From positions 1 through 63,169 of the forward strand of contig NZ_WOEY01000016.1 of assembly GCF_013177695.1 (NCBI RefSeq): a stretch of 63,169 nucleotides of DNA, read 5' to 3'. Positions 1-8,088 of this stretch are shown in pieces. The stretch comes from Paraburkholderia solitsugae (GTDB taxonomy: Bacteria > Pseudomonadota > Gammaproteobacteria > Burkholderiales > Burkholderiaceae). The position numbers were made by a program, and so were the translations under genes. Below the pieces are notes generated by a model. The model worked only from the letters and a program-made list of their open reading frames with translations, ran no database searches and was not told the origin of the DNA. The first letter of the stretch is position 1, and each line of letters starts with the position of its first letter.

Positions 1-71
1 TGACCATCGGCAAGCAGATGAAAGGCGGCATTCAAACGCTGAGCCCTTTCGGAGAGAGTCGAGCGCGACAT
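1..71 (-). CDS. partial unknown protein, N-terminus only
   Basis: An open frame starts with ATG at 71 on the minus strand and leaves the window at base 1. It reads MSRSTLSERAQRLNAAFHLL and then a few more residues. The arrangement of charged and hydrophobic residues could be the start of a small helix-turn-helix protein, but too little is visible to name a family. No convincing Shine-Dalgarno sequence precedes it. It lies directly downstream of the point where the group II intron reverse transcriptase breaks off, so it may be the gene into which the deletion joined. Confidence 0.35.
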   Translation of the reverse strand, partial: MSRSTLSERAQRLNAAFHLLADG

Positions 72-171
72 ATGACATTTTTATATTACTTCTTGTGACG
101 CAAATCAAGGACTGAATCGGACCGGCATAACGGAATCTGCCGCTCAAACTCAAAGTTATCTTTTGCGTCCA

Positions 172-879
172 TGGCGTGATGGGTGAGCCTTGCGGTATGC
201 CGCGCCGGCTGTCCCGGGCCTCCGTCGTACGTTTCTTCCGTCCTCGGTTATCGGTTTCTTCTACGGGGCATTCCAGCCACATCCTGATCAGATGCAGCAC
301 TCGCCGATCAACGATGCGTCGCGCGAGCGACAGCATCAATTCGGCGTGGGGAATACTTCCGAAGTAGTCCGCGAGGTCGGCGTCAACAACGTCCGTTTGC
401 CCTCGGTGCAGCCGCTCCTCCACCTCGATCACCGCTTGCTGGGCGTTTCGCCCCGGGCGGTAAGCGTATTGCTCCGGTGGAAGGTCAGCCTCGAAGATCG
501 GTTCGAGCACGAGCATTGCTGCTGTCATGCACACCCGATCACGCAAGGTCGAGATGCCCAGTGGCCTCAGCTTGCCATTGGCCTTCGGGATAAACACTCG
601 TCTGATAGGGTCCGGCCGGTAAGTCTCCTGCCTGAGCGCAAGCGCCAGTTCGCCGAGCCACTTCTGCACCCCGTACGCCTCGACCTCCGCGAAGTCCTGC
701 CGATCGACACCCGGTGCGCCCCTGTTCGAGCGGCACTGAGCGTACGCATGCGCCAGCACATCCTCGCGATAGATCTTGTCGTACAGCGCGTAGAAGCGAT
801 ACCCGGCTTCTGCCTTCGCTTTCGCGTGTAACGCCATCTGCAGTTTCTGAACACGAATCGGAGTTGATAGGTTGCCCAA
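172..879 (-). pseudogene. ltrA: group II intron reverse transcriptase/maturase, N-terminal fragment
   Basis: The frame runs from a TTG at 879 (GAGG upstream) or ATG at 837 and shows the front of an LtrA-type protein. In order it has the KLQMALHAKAKAEAGYRFY region, NRGAPGVD, YRPDPIRRVFIPKANGKLRP, a DADLADYF motif of RT domain 3 and then RGIPQGSPITP at about 172-200. Homology stops there. The YADD active site, the thumb/X domain and the endonuclease domain are all missing. The frame itself has no stop and stays open to base 1, so the remnant continues as unrelated residues. About 230 of the usual 400 or more residues remain. This is a decayed mobile-element gene with no likely function. Confidence 0.85.
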
Positions 880-1376
880 TCTCCACGTCCTCACTACGTA
901 TTGCGTCTGTCTTGAACTGAGGCCCCTTCCCTCCACCAGCATTACACCGGCTTCAACGGTAATACGGGCCTCTCCGTCACCCCAAGGCGCCCGGCCTGTC
1001 CCTCACGGGCGTCCGGTTGGTCATCCCTGACCACGCCAGGGGGGCTTCCCGTGTTGCGTGCGCTTCCCTTGTGTGCATGCTGTCGCCACTACCCCGGCGC
1101 AGCGACTGGGCGTCCTGCCTGCTCATTCACCCAGCCGTATCAGCCTTCCCCGACATGGCTCTCGGGTCGGCCTGCGCATCGTCCTTTTCGAGGCTTGCTC
1201 GGCGTTCACTCGCGTTACGGCCTGCACACTCGCGCTGTCACCGTATTTCGTGACACGCTTCACCGAAGGCTTCAACCGCTTCGTTACCTCCACGATTGCT
1301 CCGGTTGCTTCCGGCTGGAGCGGTTGCCGGGTGGGGCTTTCACCCACTGGAAAAGCGCCGCCTTTTCACGGCGCAC
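880..1376 (-). ncRNA. group II intron 5' RNA (domain I-IV part)
   Basis: This is the non-coding 5' half of the truncated intron, read on the minus strand from GTGCGCC at 1376. It includes the conserved GTGAAAGCCCCAC segment and several GC-rich inverted repeats. It is interrupted only by meaningless open frames on both strands. Without domains V and VI it cannot be an active ribozyme. Confidence 0.65.
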
Positions 1377-1453
1377 GCCATGAAGGGACATTCGACATGA
1401 CCGTCTAAATTGTCGACAATGCGTGCAAACATGGATGTCGAGGTTGCATCGTG

Positions 1454-2038
1454 ATGAGAGTCGACAAAGTAAGGTTAGCGGCGGAGCGATTGGTCTCGGA
1501 ATACGTTCGGCTTGTCGCGTTGGCGAGCGTGGCTGTTTGTGTCGTGTTGCCGGCCTTCGCGGCGCAGGTTGCGGCCTCGGACGTTGGCACAGAGCCCGTG
1601 CATCAGGTTGATTCGCAGGTCGATCGGCTAATTGCTGTAATCAAGGATGAGTACGCAACCGAGGCATCGAACGGCAGGCGGGTCAGGTTTATAGACGTGC
1701 CAAAATACGGGACGATCGCAATTGCAACCTTCCTGGTCGAGGGATTCGGAGACGGGAACAACGTTCACCAATATCTGGCCATTTTTGGGCCGCCAAATGA
1801 CCGCAGGGCACCGCCGGTGCGAGGCTACTACGCTCTCTCGGCGATCGCGGAGGTTGGAGACGGCTGTGCCGTCGATGTGCGCGACGTTCGGCTTTCGGGC
1901 TTGCGAGGAGACGGTTCGCTCACGTTGACTTTACCTACGTTCACGTTGTCGACCACGGGCTCATGCGAAGGACAGACGCGCCGGTCGTATGTACTGCGGA
2001 CTGGTGATGCCCGTCTCGGACAACTTGAACCCCGGTAG
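1454..2038 (+). CDS. exported hypothetical protein
   Basis: A 194-residue protein. ATG at 1454 is preferred over GTG at 1451 because GAGG lies ten bases upstream. The N-terminus is basic and is followed by the hydrophobic stretch VRLVALASVAVCVVLPAFA and an Ala-X-Ala-type cleavage region (FAAQVAAS), so the protein is predicted to be exported. The mature part has no motif that I recognise; it contains three Cys-free beta-rich stretches and two late cysteines (GCAVDV and GSCEGQ) that could form a disulfide. A strong hairpin overlaps its stop codon. It is the first of several single-gene modules in the island, each with its own non-coding tail. Function unknown. Confidence 0.7.
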   Translation: MRVDKVRLAAERLVSEYVRLVALASVAVCVVLPAFAAQVAASDVGTEPVHQVDSQVDRLIAVIKDEYATEASNGRRVRFIDVPKYGTIAIATFLVEGFGDGNNVHQYLAIFGPPNDRRAPPVRGYYALSAIAEVGDGCAVDVRDVRLSGLRGDGSLTLTLPTFTLSTTGSCEGQTRRSYVLRTGDARLGQLEPR

Positions 2039-2062
2039 CCCACCATTGTCGGAGGTGGGCTA
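2036..2062 (+). terminator. hairpin overlapping stop codon
   Basis: TAGCCCACC (2036-2044) pairs perfectly with GGTGGGCTA (2054-2062) across a 9-base loop. The stem starts at the TAG stop of the upstream gene. No strong T run follows, so intrinsic termination is likely weak or the hairpin protects the 3' end. Confidence 0.45.
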
Positions 2063-2098
2063 ATCTCTATACGACGTAGCATGCTCAAGGACCTGACG

Positions 2099-2365
2099 AT
2101 GAAGCGCTATGTTGTTGCTCTTTGTATGTTTTTGGTCTTCGCCACTTTTCCTCTCTATGAGCTATGGAGAGCCTACACACTTGGAGTAGTACTAGTACTG
2201 TCCAAGCACAGTCCGAGTTTCGATGCTACACGTGCGGCCAGACCTGGTGAATTCATTGCGTCGGTCTGGTTTTACGTCTTCTTGCTTGCGGTTGCCGCGG
2301 TTGGCGGAGCGGCTTGTTTGCTGCCAGATCGCAGACCCTCCAAGGCTCGGTCCTCGGTTCGATAA
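2099..2365 (+). CDS. small two-helix membrane protein
   Basis: An 88-residue protein from ATG at 2099 (an in-frame ATG at 2081 is also possible). Two hydrophobic segments are visible: residues about 4-24 (VVALCMFLVFATFPLYELW) and about 58-76 (SVWFYVFLLAVAAVGGAACLL). A short polar loop separates them and a basic tail ends the protein. This is the layout of a small inner-membrane hairpin protein. No family recognised. It stands alone between non-coding tails in the accessory island. Confidence 0.5.
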   Translation: MKRYVVALCMFLVFATFPLYELWRAYTLGVVLVLSKHSPSFDATRAARPGEFIASVWFYVFLLAVAAVGGAACLLPDRRPSKARSSVR

Positions 2366-2374
2366 TCGATCGCT

Positions 2375-2400
2375 GATCGGCCATTTTCAGCCGCTCGACG
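2375..2400 (+). repeat. island intergenic repeat, copy 1
   Basis: TCGGCCATTTTCAGCCGCTCGAC lies just after the small membrane protein gene. Related copies lie at 3145-3171 and 3919-3946, each in the gap after a gene. The shared core is TCGGCCATTTTCAG followed by GTCGAC-like sequence. This looks like a recurrent module tail rather than chance. Confidence 0.5.
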
Positions 2401-2497
2401 GCGAAGGTGGGATCGTTTCAATCGCTACGGAATAAGACAGTACGCGTATTCAAGGGGCGCAGCAGCTTGCTTCCGGGTGACTAGAGAGACACATTTG

Positions 2498-3034
2498 ATG
2501 CAGCAGGAAATCACCGAGAGATCGGATAGTTTCTCGTACGGCCACATCGTTGCGTGGTCACTTTACGGGGCATTGTTCTATCTCTTCGACCAACTAGAGC
2601 GGTTCTCCGCGTTGTCTCTTTTCCTGACGCTTCCGCTGCTGACCTTAGGTGGCTTTTGCATGTTAATCGTATGGGCATCGACGATCACAGTTTCACTTTG
2701 GAAGCGGCGTTGGCGTTATGTAAGCACAGCCGTCCTTGGTCCCGCGTTGTTGGTTGGAGTGGTTTTTCTGGTGCGTTACGGATATGGTTGCGATTGGCTC
2801 CGCTTCCAGTTATTCGGTTGGCGATACGCGCGGGAAGTACAACAGATGCCGCAAACTCAGCCGAGGTATCGTACGTGGGATTGGGGCGAGACCGGTGGAG
2901 CAGGCGTCGTCAATATTTTCCACTCATTGGTGTATGACGAGACCAATCGAACAGCAGAGCTTGCACTCCCCAGCGGAGCGATCAGCGTGCACGCGTTAGG
3001 CAATCACTTTTTTATCGTTACTGAGATCGAGTAG
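2498..3034 (+). CDS. hypothetical membrane protein
   Basis: A 178-residue protein. ATG at 2498 with GAGAGAC upstream is favoured over GTG at 2477. Three hydrophobic stretches are visible in the first 105 residues: around IVAWSLYGALFYLF, ALSLFLTLPLLTLGGFCMLIV and VLGPALLVGVVFLV. They are followed by a soluble C-terminal domain of about 75 residues containing YRTWDWGETGGAG and ending HFFIVTEIE. The tail looks like a small beta-rich domain facing one side of the membrane. No known family is recognised. It is a single-gene module like its neighbours. Confidence 0.6.
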   Translation: MQQEITERSDSFSYGHIVAWSLYGALFYLFDQLERFSALSLFLTLPLLTLGGFCMLIVWASTITVSLWKRRWRYVSTAVLGPALLVGVVFLVRYGYGCDWLRFQLFGWRYAREVQQMPQTQPRYRTWDWGETGGAGVVNIFHSLVYDETNRTAELALPSGAISVHALGNHFFIVTEIE

Positions 3035-3144
3035 TAGGACCTGCTTGATGCTGTCACCGATCGCAAAAATGCAACGTGGATGGGCGCTTTGCGGTCGCCC
3101 ACTGATCGTTCCGGGTCGGTTTATGCCTATCTCACCAGGCGCTT

Positions 3145-3171
3145 TTCGGCCATTTGGGGACGTTCGACAGG
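3145..3171 (+). repeat. island intergenic repeat, copy 2 (divergent)
   Basis: TTCGGCCATTTGGGGACGTTCGAC is a diverged copy of the motif at 2375-2400 and 3919-3946. It again sits in the gap downstream of one gene and upstream of the next. Confidence 0.4.
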
Positions 3172-3220
3172 TTGGGCTAGATCGTTCACAATTGAGCACC
3201 GTCGACCATGAGGGGTGCTC

Positions 3221-3808
3221 ATGCTTGAGCAGCTGCAACGCGAAGTCCGCACGTTCGGCACCGACCAAATCTTTCATTTTGGAAGACCGCTGACATCGCA
3301 TCTTGTCGAGACCGGCAGATGGCTTAAGAAGTGGGGCAACCCACGCGCTCTTGTTGCGGCCGGCGCCTTTCACAGTATCTACGGGACTGAGGAGTTTCGC
3401 GAAAGGGCCGTCTCGCTGGAACGACGCCCAGAGATCCGGCAGATCATTGGCGAAGAAGCCGAGGCGCTTGTCTATCTCTTTTGCGTGGCGGATCGCCACG
3501 CGCTTTTCTCTGCTCAAGCGGCCGGATCTTATTCTGTTCCTCTTCCATCTCTTGGAACCCGCGCGGAACTTGATGAGCCGACGTTCGCTGCACTTCTGGA
3601 ACTGGAAGCGGCGAACATCGTCGATAGCGCATTGCATCAAGCGGACGCTCCACCCACCGCAGGACGGTTCTGGTTGGAACGGTTTGGGTCAGTCAAACCT
3701 TGGCTCTCCGACAGGGCCTACCGCACTGCTCGCGAGGTCTTGACGAGTTGGTGCGCGGACACGGTTCGTGAGCGAATGAGGATGGAAGGATGGTTGACCG
3801 ATAACTAG
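3221..3808 (+). CDS. DUF6817-like (HD-related) protein
   Basis: A 195-residue protein starting at ATG 3221, with GAGGGG eight bases upstream (GTG at 3215 is less likely). The N-terminal half reads HLVETGRWLKKWGNPRALVAAGAFHSIYGTEEF, which resembles the DUF6817 family: a helical, HD-like fold with a conserved His in AGAFHSIYG and acidic residues near IIGEEAEALVYLFCVADR. The C-terminal half carries an alpha-helical extension ending RMEGWLTDN. A catalytic role is only inferred. It stands as a separate module in the island, followed by the best-preserved copy of the intergenic tail. Confidence 0.6.
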   Translation: MLEQLQREVRTFGTDQIFHFGRPLTSHLVETGRWLKKWGNPRALVAAGAFHSIYGTEEFRERAVSLERRPEIRQIIGEEAEALVYLFCVADRHALFSAQAAGSYSVPLPSLGTRAELDEPTFAALLELEAANIVDSALHQADAPPTAGRFWLERFGSVKPWLSDRAYRTAREVLTSWCADTVRERMRMEGWLTDN

Positions 3809-4026
3809 CCTTAAGACTTCGTGTTGACGTCGCTCGGCCACGAAGGAACGAGCGACCGCTTTCAAGGACGACGACTTCCCCTTGTGGGTCGAGCCGAGCC
3901 GGTCGTCATCGTACCCAGTTCGGCCATTTTCAGTCGGTCGACAACGTCGCGTAGATCGCCGACAATCGGTCCGTCGAAACTTGCAGTCCTGCACATTCCG
4001 TCGCAGCACGCTCCTATGAAAACAGC
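3809..4026 (+). repeat. module tail with island intergenic repeat, copy 3
   Basis: This gap holds the clearest tail: GACCGCTTTC near 3855, TGTGGGTCGA near 3883, and TTCGGCCATTTTCAGTCGG at 3919-3937 followed by TCGACAACG. The same order (GCCGTTC, then TGTGGGTCGA, then TGGCCATTCGC) recurs at 5910-5976. No gene is seen here. Confidence 0.5.
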
Positions 4027-4461
4027 ATGCTAGCCATAACTCCGCTAAAAACCCTCTCTCCGCAGCTAGTCGACCTCGAACGTGAGGCATCGAAAGAAGG
4101 GTTTAACTTTATGAGACGTTTGATCGAGGAGTGGAGAAACGGCAGCAATAGGTTCGACAAGCCGGGCGAACGCCTGCTAGTGGCTATCAACGACATGAAC
4201 ATCGTGGGTATCGGTGGATTGAATGTTGATCCGTATAAACCAGCCGGCGACACCGCGCGGTTGCGGCGTCTCTATGTCGCAAATGGCTTTCGGCGTCGTG
4301 GCGTAGGCGAAGCGCTGGTCAATGCGCTCCTCGTGGGAGCGTCATTACGATTTCGTGTAGTTCGGCTCTCGACGGATACCGAAGCCGCCGCTGCTTTCTA
4401 TACGCGACTAGGGTTCAGTGCAATCGAGGACGAGACAGCTACGCACGTCAAAATGCTTTGA
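4027..4461 (+). CDS. GNAT family N-acetyltransferase
   Basis: A 144-residue single-domain GNAT. The acetyl-CoA pyrophosphate-binding motif A is visible as LYVANGFRRRGVGEALVNALL, preceded by the beta4 strand ARLRRLYV. The C-terminal AAAAFYTRLGFSAIED is the usual motif B. The substrate cannot be told from sequence; small molecules or an amino group of a drug or peptide are possible. ATG at 4027 has only a weak ribosome site. The next gene begins 34 bases after its stop on the same strand, so the two could be co-transcribed, although the island genes otherwise look like independent modules. Confidence 0.85.
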   Translation: MLAITPLKTLSPQLVDLEREASKEGFNFMRRLIEEWRNGSNRFDKPGERLLVAINDMNIVGIGGLNVDPYKPAGDTARLRRLYVANGFRRRGVGEALVNALLVGASLRFRVVRLSTDTEAAAAFYTRLGFSAIEDETATHVKML

Positions 4462-4495
4462 AGGGAAGGTCCAAAATACGAACTACGAGGTAGAC

Positions 4496-5215
4496 ATGAC
4501 CACAACTTCGTCTGGTTGGGACGAGTCGGCATCTGCGTGGATCGCTGCACAAGGAGAAGATGGAGACTTTGGTCGCAGGTTCGTTCTCGATGGCCCTATG
4601 AGATCTCGCATCATGAATCGCGGCTTTGTGACCGCGCTCGATGTTGGATGTGGCGAAGGTCGGTTTTGTCGGATCATGCAAGCGGAGGGAATCAGGACCG
4701 TCGGCATAGACCCGACCGGAGCGCTCATTCAACGCGCCCGAGAATTGAACGTTCGGGGCGATTATAGAATCGAGTCCGCGGAAAATTTCTGCCTTGAAAG
4801 CGCGTCGTTTGATCTCGTTGTGAGCTACCTGTCGCTAATCGACATTCCCGACATAGCGCGCGCTACACATAATATGGTCCGTGTGTTAAATCCCGGCGGC
4901 ACACTGTTGATTGCGAATTTAACCAGCTTCAACACTGCCGGGATGCCACAAGGATGGGCTACAGGCAGCGATGGAGTTGCCCGTTTTTGCATCGATGATT
5001 ATCTGGAAGAACGTCCGATTTCAGCCGAATGGCAGGGAATACGGATTAAGAATTTTCACCGGCCTTTGTCTAGCTACATGAAACTGTTTCTAGACACCGG
5101 TCTGATATTAAGGCATTTCTCAGAGCCACCGCCCACCGGGGGCGACTCCGCGAAAGCAGACCGCTACAGACGGGTTCCATTCTTTCACATCATGGAGTGG
5201 CAGAAGCCGGCGTGA
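4496..5215 (+). CDS. SAM-dependent class I methyltransferase
   Basis: A 239-residue protein from ATG 4496 with ACGAGGT upstream. The SAM-binding motif I is ALDVGCGEGRFCRIM. It is followed by acidic GIDPTGALIQRAREL at strand beta2, SFDLVVSYLSLIDIPD at motif II/IV, and MVRVLNPGGTLLIANL. This is the Methyltransf_11/25 layout of small-molecule methyltransferases. The C-terminal half (about 160-239), with FHRPLSSYMKLFLDTGLILRHF, is typical of UbiE/BioC-like enzymes acting on small substrates. The substrate is unknown. Confidence 0.85.
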   Translation: MTTTSSGWDESASAWIAAQGEDGDFGRRFVLDGPMRSRIMNRGFVTALDVGCGEGRFCRIMQAEGIRTVGIDPTGALIQRARELNVRGDYRIESAENFCLESASFDLVVSYLSLIDIPDIARATHNMVRVLNPGGTLLIANLTSFNTAGMPQGWATGSDGVARFCIDDYLEERPISAEWQGIRIKNFHRPLSSYMKLFLDTGLILRHFSEPPPTGGDSAKADRYRRVPFFHIMEWQKPA

Positions 5216-5260
5216 CATCTTTGTTCCGCGTCGAGCGGTCACGTGGAGGAGAAAGCAGCA

Positions 5261-5854
5261 ATGTCGAATACGACGCATGAGCGTGACGCCCGACTGTGGC
5301 AACGGTCTCTATCGGCCAATCCTAGTGCAGGGGTGAGACTGTCCAACCTGCGCAACGTAACGGTGGGCGACGTGCCTGCGTTGGGAACGCTCTTCTTTTG
5401 GGCGTTCCTTGGGACGATCGATGACGCAGGTGAAGCCGAATCGCAATACTCATTAAAGGCGGCAGCGATTTTCGGTGGCGGGTACGAAGAATGGATTCCG
5501 GCGGCGTCGTGGGCGATTGAAGAAGCTGGGAATATTCTGTCTGCGTGTCTCGTTTGCGACTACAAACCTTACGGCTGCCCGGTCATCGCAGTCGTCGCTA
5601 CGACACCGTCGCGCAAACGGTCGGGAGACGGCAGAACATTAGTGAACGCAGCGGCTATGTCGCTCGCTGCGCTCGATGCCATCGAATGCTGCGCGATGAT
5701 TGCCCATCGCGTCCTTCGCAGACACCGCCATCTTGCTGAGTTGTCCGTGATCGTTTCCGACGTTAGTTACCTCATGCTCCACGATCAGGTGATGTTTCGT
5801 GTCTACGGCTACCTGAACGTTGTAGCCCACTATGCCGGAATCCGGTTCAGGTAA
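5261..5854 (+). pseudogene. GNAT-like acetyltransferase, 3' end replaced by IS relic
   Basis: ATG at 5261 has a strong GGAGGAG nine bases upstream. Residues 1 to about 146 read as a GNAT-type domain, with SWAIEEAGNILSACLVCDYKPYG and the acetyl-CoA loop RKRSGDGRTLVNAA, up to AALDAIECCAMI. From about 5697 onward the reading frame is simply the antisense of an IS1182-type transposase fragment that ends near 5848. The C-terminal part of the acetyltransferase, including the final strands, is therefore lost. The open frame persists to 5854 only by chance. The protein is probably non-functional. Confidence 0.65.
5700..5848 (-). mobile_element. IS1182-type transposase fragment
   Basis: Read on the minus strand, residues GYNVQVAVDTKHHLIVEHEV and then TNVGNDHGQLSKMA are the well-known segment of IS1182-family transposases just before the second catalytic Asp. 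Only about 50 codons remain. Homology ends at both sides, with the broken GNAT on one side and decayed DNA on the other. No inverted repeats were found, so this is a relic. Confidence 0.75.
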
Positions 5855-6858
5855 TCGCCGAACGCCGCAACTGCGAGCAAGCTCATCGTCCGCAAAAGGC
5901 AGAGCTACAGCCGTTCACGAGCAGTCTGCTGACGGCCGTTGTGGGTCGAAAGTACGCATCCGGCAAACGTGTAACTGGCCATTCGCGGCAACTGATTGGT
6001 GAATGGCTGTTCAACGCCCTATAGCGGCTGCCCCGACGGCGATGAGTGAGCGGCAGCTCCGGCCGAACTACAGTCTCCCCATGGGAGTCGACGAATAGCC
6101 GTTGAGTCTTGAAAATCGACCAGGAGGGCGCGTCGGGCAACGGCCCGCAATGGTGGCGAACTCAGCCAGACGCGTGCGGGCACGTCCTGATCCGCTGCAC
6201 GAATAGCGCGAGTTCCCCGATGTGATGCTTCGCGAGGATCGTATGGGAGAAAAGGGCATTTGGAATGTCGATGCACGATTGCTCCTGACATGGGCTTGAT
6301 CGCGCCGGCGGAAGCTTGAGGCACTTGCCGGGCGTGATTGCGCAGCATCTCCCTGTCGAGTGGCTACTGCGTTTTGCTCACCTCGGTTGCGACACGCGTT
6401 GTATGCTTCTGAGCGGGGGGCGACCTCTGTTAAGATCATGGCTTCTTCAAGCTTTGCCAGGTCCGCGTTGGAAAGTGGCTGACGGTATCGATGACGGTAT
6501 CCCCGCAGAAGTAGTATTCGGATGCCCAGTGTCCGTGATGTTTGAACGACAGCGCACGTTGATTCTCCGATGCAGTCTGTCCAAAGCTGATAACTGCCGA
6601 CTGGATTTTTCGGTATGGCTGACGGTATGGTCGCTACCCGACAGGGCGGAAAGGCCGTCTTCACAAGGGTCCGGTCGACAATTGACGATCGAGTGGGGAT
6701 TCGACACGAGCCCGCAAGGGATGAGTCGGAAGCGTCATGCGCGCGTTTTTGGTTTCTCGCAGCCGCATAGTCTTCGCCACGCGGATCGGACGGTGGCAAG
6801 CGTTGGAGTCTGTTGCGCTGCTATGCGTCTAAAGAAGCGAGGCGCAGAGCCGCAACAA
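5855..6858. other. decayed accessory DNA without intact gene
   Basis: About 1 kb without a credible gene. Long open frames exist on both strands, but their composition is unlike protein and they start or stop arbitrarily. At 5910-5976 a copy of the island tail is seen (GCCGTTC, TGTGGGTCGA, TGGCCATTCGC). Around 6430-6545 the minus strand reads a protein-like stretch (KHHGHWASEYYFCGDTVI) with stops on both sides, suggesting a dead gene. The segment separates the cargo genes from the integrase. Confidence 0.4.
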
Positions 6859-8088
6859 TCAACTGCTCATGCTTTGGAGATAGTCGCCCCAATCCTGCAT
6901 CATTTTCTGCCTTTCAGGAAGAAACTCAGCTTTGTTATACGCTCGGCTCACCCGGTTCTTCTCGACGTGGGCCAACTGTCGTTCAACCGCAAGTGGAGCA
7001 AATCCCTGTTCGTGCGCCCATGTGCTAAACGTACCGCGTGCACCGTGCGCCCTGAATAGCCGTTCGTCATTGAATCCGGCGCGGATCAGCGCTGCATTGA
7101 TCGTGGTAGGCGACATGGGGCGCGATTTGTCTTTGACGTTTGGGAATAGGTAGTCGTCAGCGATTGTAGCTCCAGTGATTTTCTGAATTTCTTTCAGAAT
7201 TTCAATTGCCTGAGTACTCAGTGGCACGACGTGTGGATGCCCCATCTTCATGCGCTCGCCGGGAATGGCCCATATCGCAGATTTCAGGTCTATCTCCTTC
7301 CACGTCGCGCCCCGCAATTCGATAGTTCGCACCGAGGTAAGCAACAGCAGATGCATTGCCAAACGTGTAAGCGCCGTTCCCACGACCGACAATGAATCCA
7401 GCAAGCATTTGAGTTCATCGGCCTCCAGCGCCCGATTGTGGCGCGTAGGAGGAAGCGTCACCACGTCCGACGCTTTGAGCGCCGCAACAGGATTTGCGTC
7501 GGCCCGCCCTCTGATAATGGCCCGCCTGAATATCGCGTCAAGGTGCTGACGCAGACGCACTGCAATATGAGGAGCACCCCCGGGCTTGCGTTCATCACCT
7601 GAAAGGGTCTTGCGTTTTGCAATTGATTGCAGCAGATCGTAGACGTGAGCCACTTTGATATCACGTACTGGCATCTTCCCGAGTGGCGAATCTTTCACAT
7701 AGCGCGAGAGAAAGCGTATTGCCTGCCCGCAGTAGTACTCGCTCCACCTGTCACGGTTGTCTTCAATCCAGTCCTCGCAGATGGCCCAAAAGGTGTTCTT
7801 GTTGTGTGTGATCGTCTGTAGTTGCAACTGCTGCTCATAGGCCTTGGGGTGGATGCCGGACGCCACGAGCTTGGCCGCATCGTTGCGACGTTGGCGGGCG
7901 TCGTTTATCGACAGGTCAGGGAATCGCCCAAGGGTATAGCTGCAGTCCTTGCCATCCAGCCGGTAGTCAAATTTCCAAACCTTCGAACCCGAGACCGATA
8001 CCCGCAGATACATGGAGTCGCGGTCACGGATCTTATAGGGCTTGTCTTGCGGTTTCGCGTTCAGCAGTAGCGGGTAGGTTAGCTTCAC
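6859..8088 (-). CDS. int: P4-type tyrosine integrase
   Basis: A 409-residue site-specific recombinase. GTG at 8088 has GAGGAG six bases upstream and gives MKLTYPLLLNAKPQDKPYKI, so the farther TTG at 8109 is less likely. The order is the N-terminal DUF4102/arm-binding domain (RDRDSMYLRVSVSGSKVWKFDYRLDG), then core-binding helices, then the catalytic domain. The catalytic residues are Arg in LTSVRTIELRG, the HGAR box in AHGARGTFSTW, His in LAHVEKNR and the nucleophile Tyr in SRAYNKAEF. It probably integrated and excises the island to its left. Its start lies close to a desaturase gene whose 3' end overlaps it, which suggests the insertion point. Confidence 0.92.
   Translation of the reverse strand: MKLTYPLLLNAKPQDKPYKIRDRDSMYLRVSVSGSKVWKFDYRLDGKDCSYTLGRFPDLSINDARQRRNDAAKLVASGIHPKAYEQQLQLQTITHNKNTFWAICEDWIEDNRDRWSEYYCGQAIRFLSRYVKDSPLGKMPVRDIKVAHVYDLLQSIAKRKTLSGDERKPGGAPHIAVRLRQHLDAIFRRAIIRGRADANPVAALKASDVVTLPPTRHNRALEADELKCLLDSLSVVGTALTRLAMHLLLLTSVRTIELRGATWKEIDLKSAIWAIPGERMKMGHPHVVPLSTQAIEILKEIQKITGATIADDYLFPNVKDKSRPMSPTTINAALIRAGFNDERLFRAHGARGTFSTWAHEQGFAPLAVERQLAHVEKNRVSRAYNKAEFLPERQKMMQDWGDYLQSMSS

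Larger units (their letters stand above)
172..1376 (-). mobile_element. truncated group II intron
   Basis: On the minus strand the intron begins at 1376 with GTGCGCC, the usual group II 5' end. Within 60 bases follows the domain I stretch around GTGGGTGAAAGCCCCAC. About 500 bases of structured RNA sequence lead to the reverse transcriptase reading frame at 879. The element stops at about base 172, inside that frame. The rest of the protein and the catalytic RNA domains V and VI are absent, so it cannot splice or move by itself. The upstream exon side (1377-1400) ends in TTCATGGC, a candidate intron-binding site. This is a fossil of an insertion in the accessory island. Confidence 0.8.

Noticed and set aside
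190..831. A 213-codon plus-strand open frame
   Set aside because: It is the antisense of the group II intron reverse transcriptase, which has clear family motifs on the minus strand.
2039..4026. Integron attC sites between the island genes
   Set aside because: No GTTRRRY/RYYYAAC core pairs were found. The repeated tails are real but of another type.
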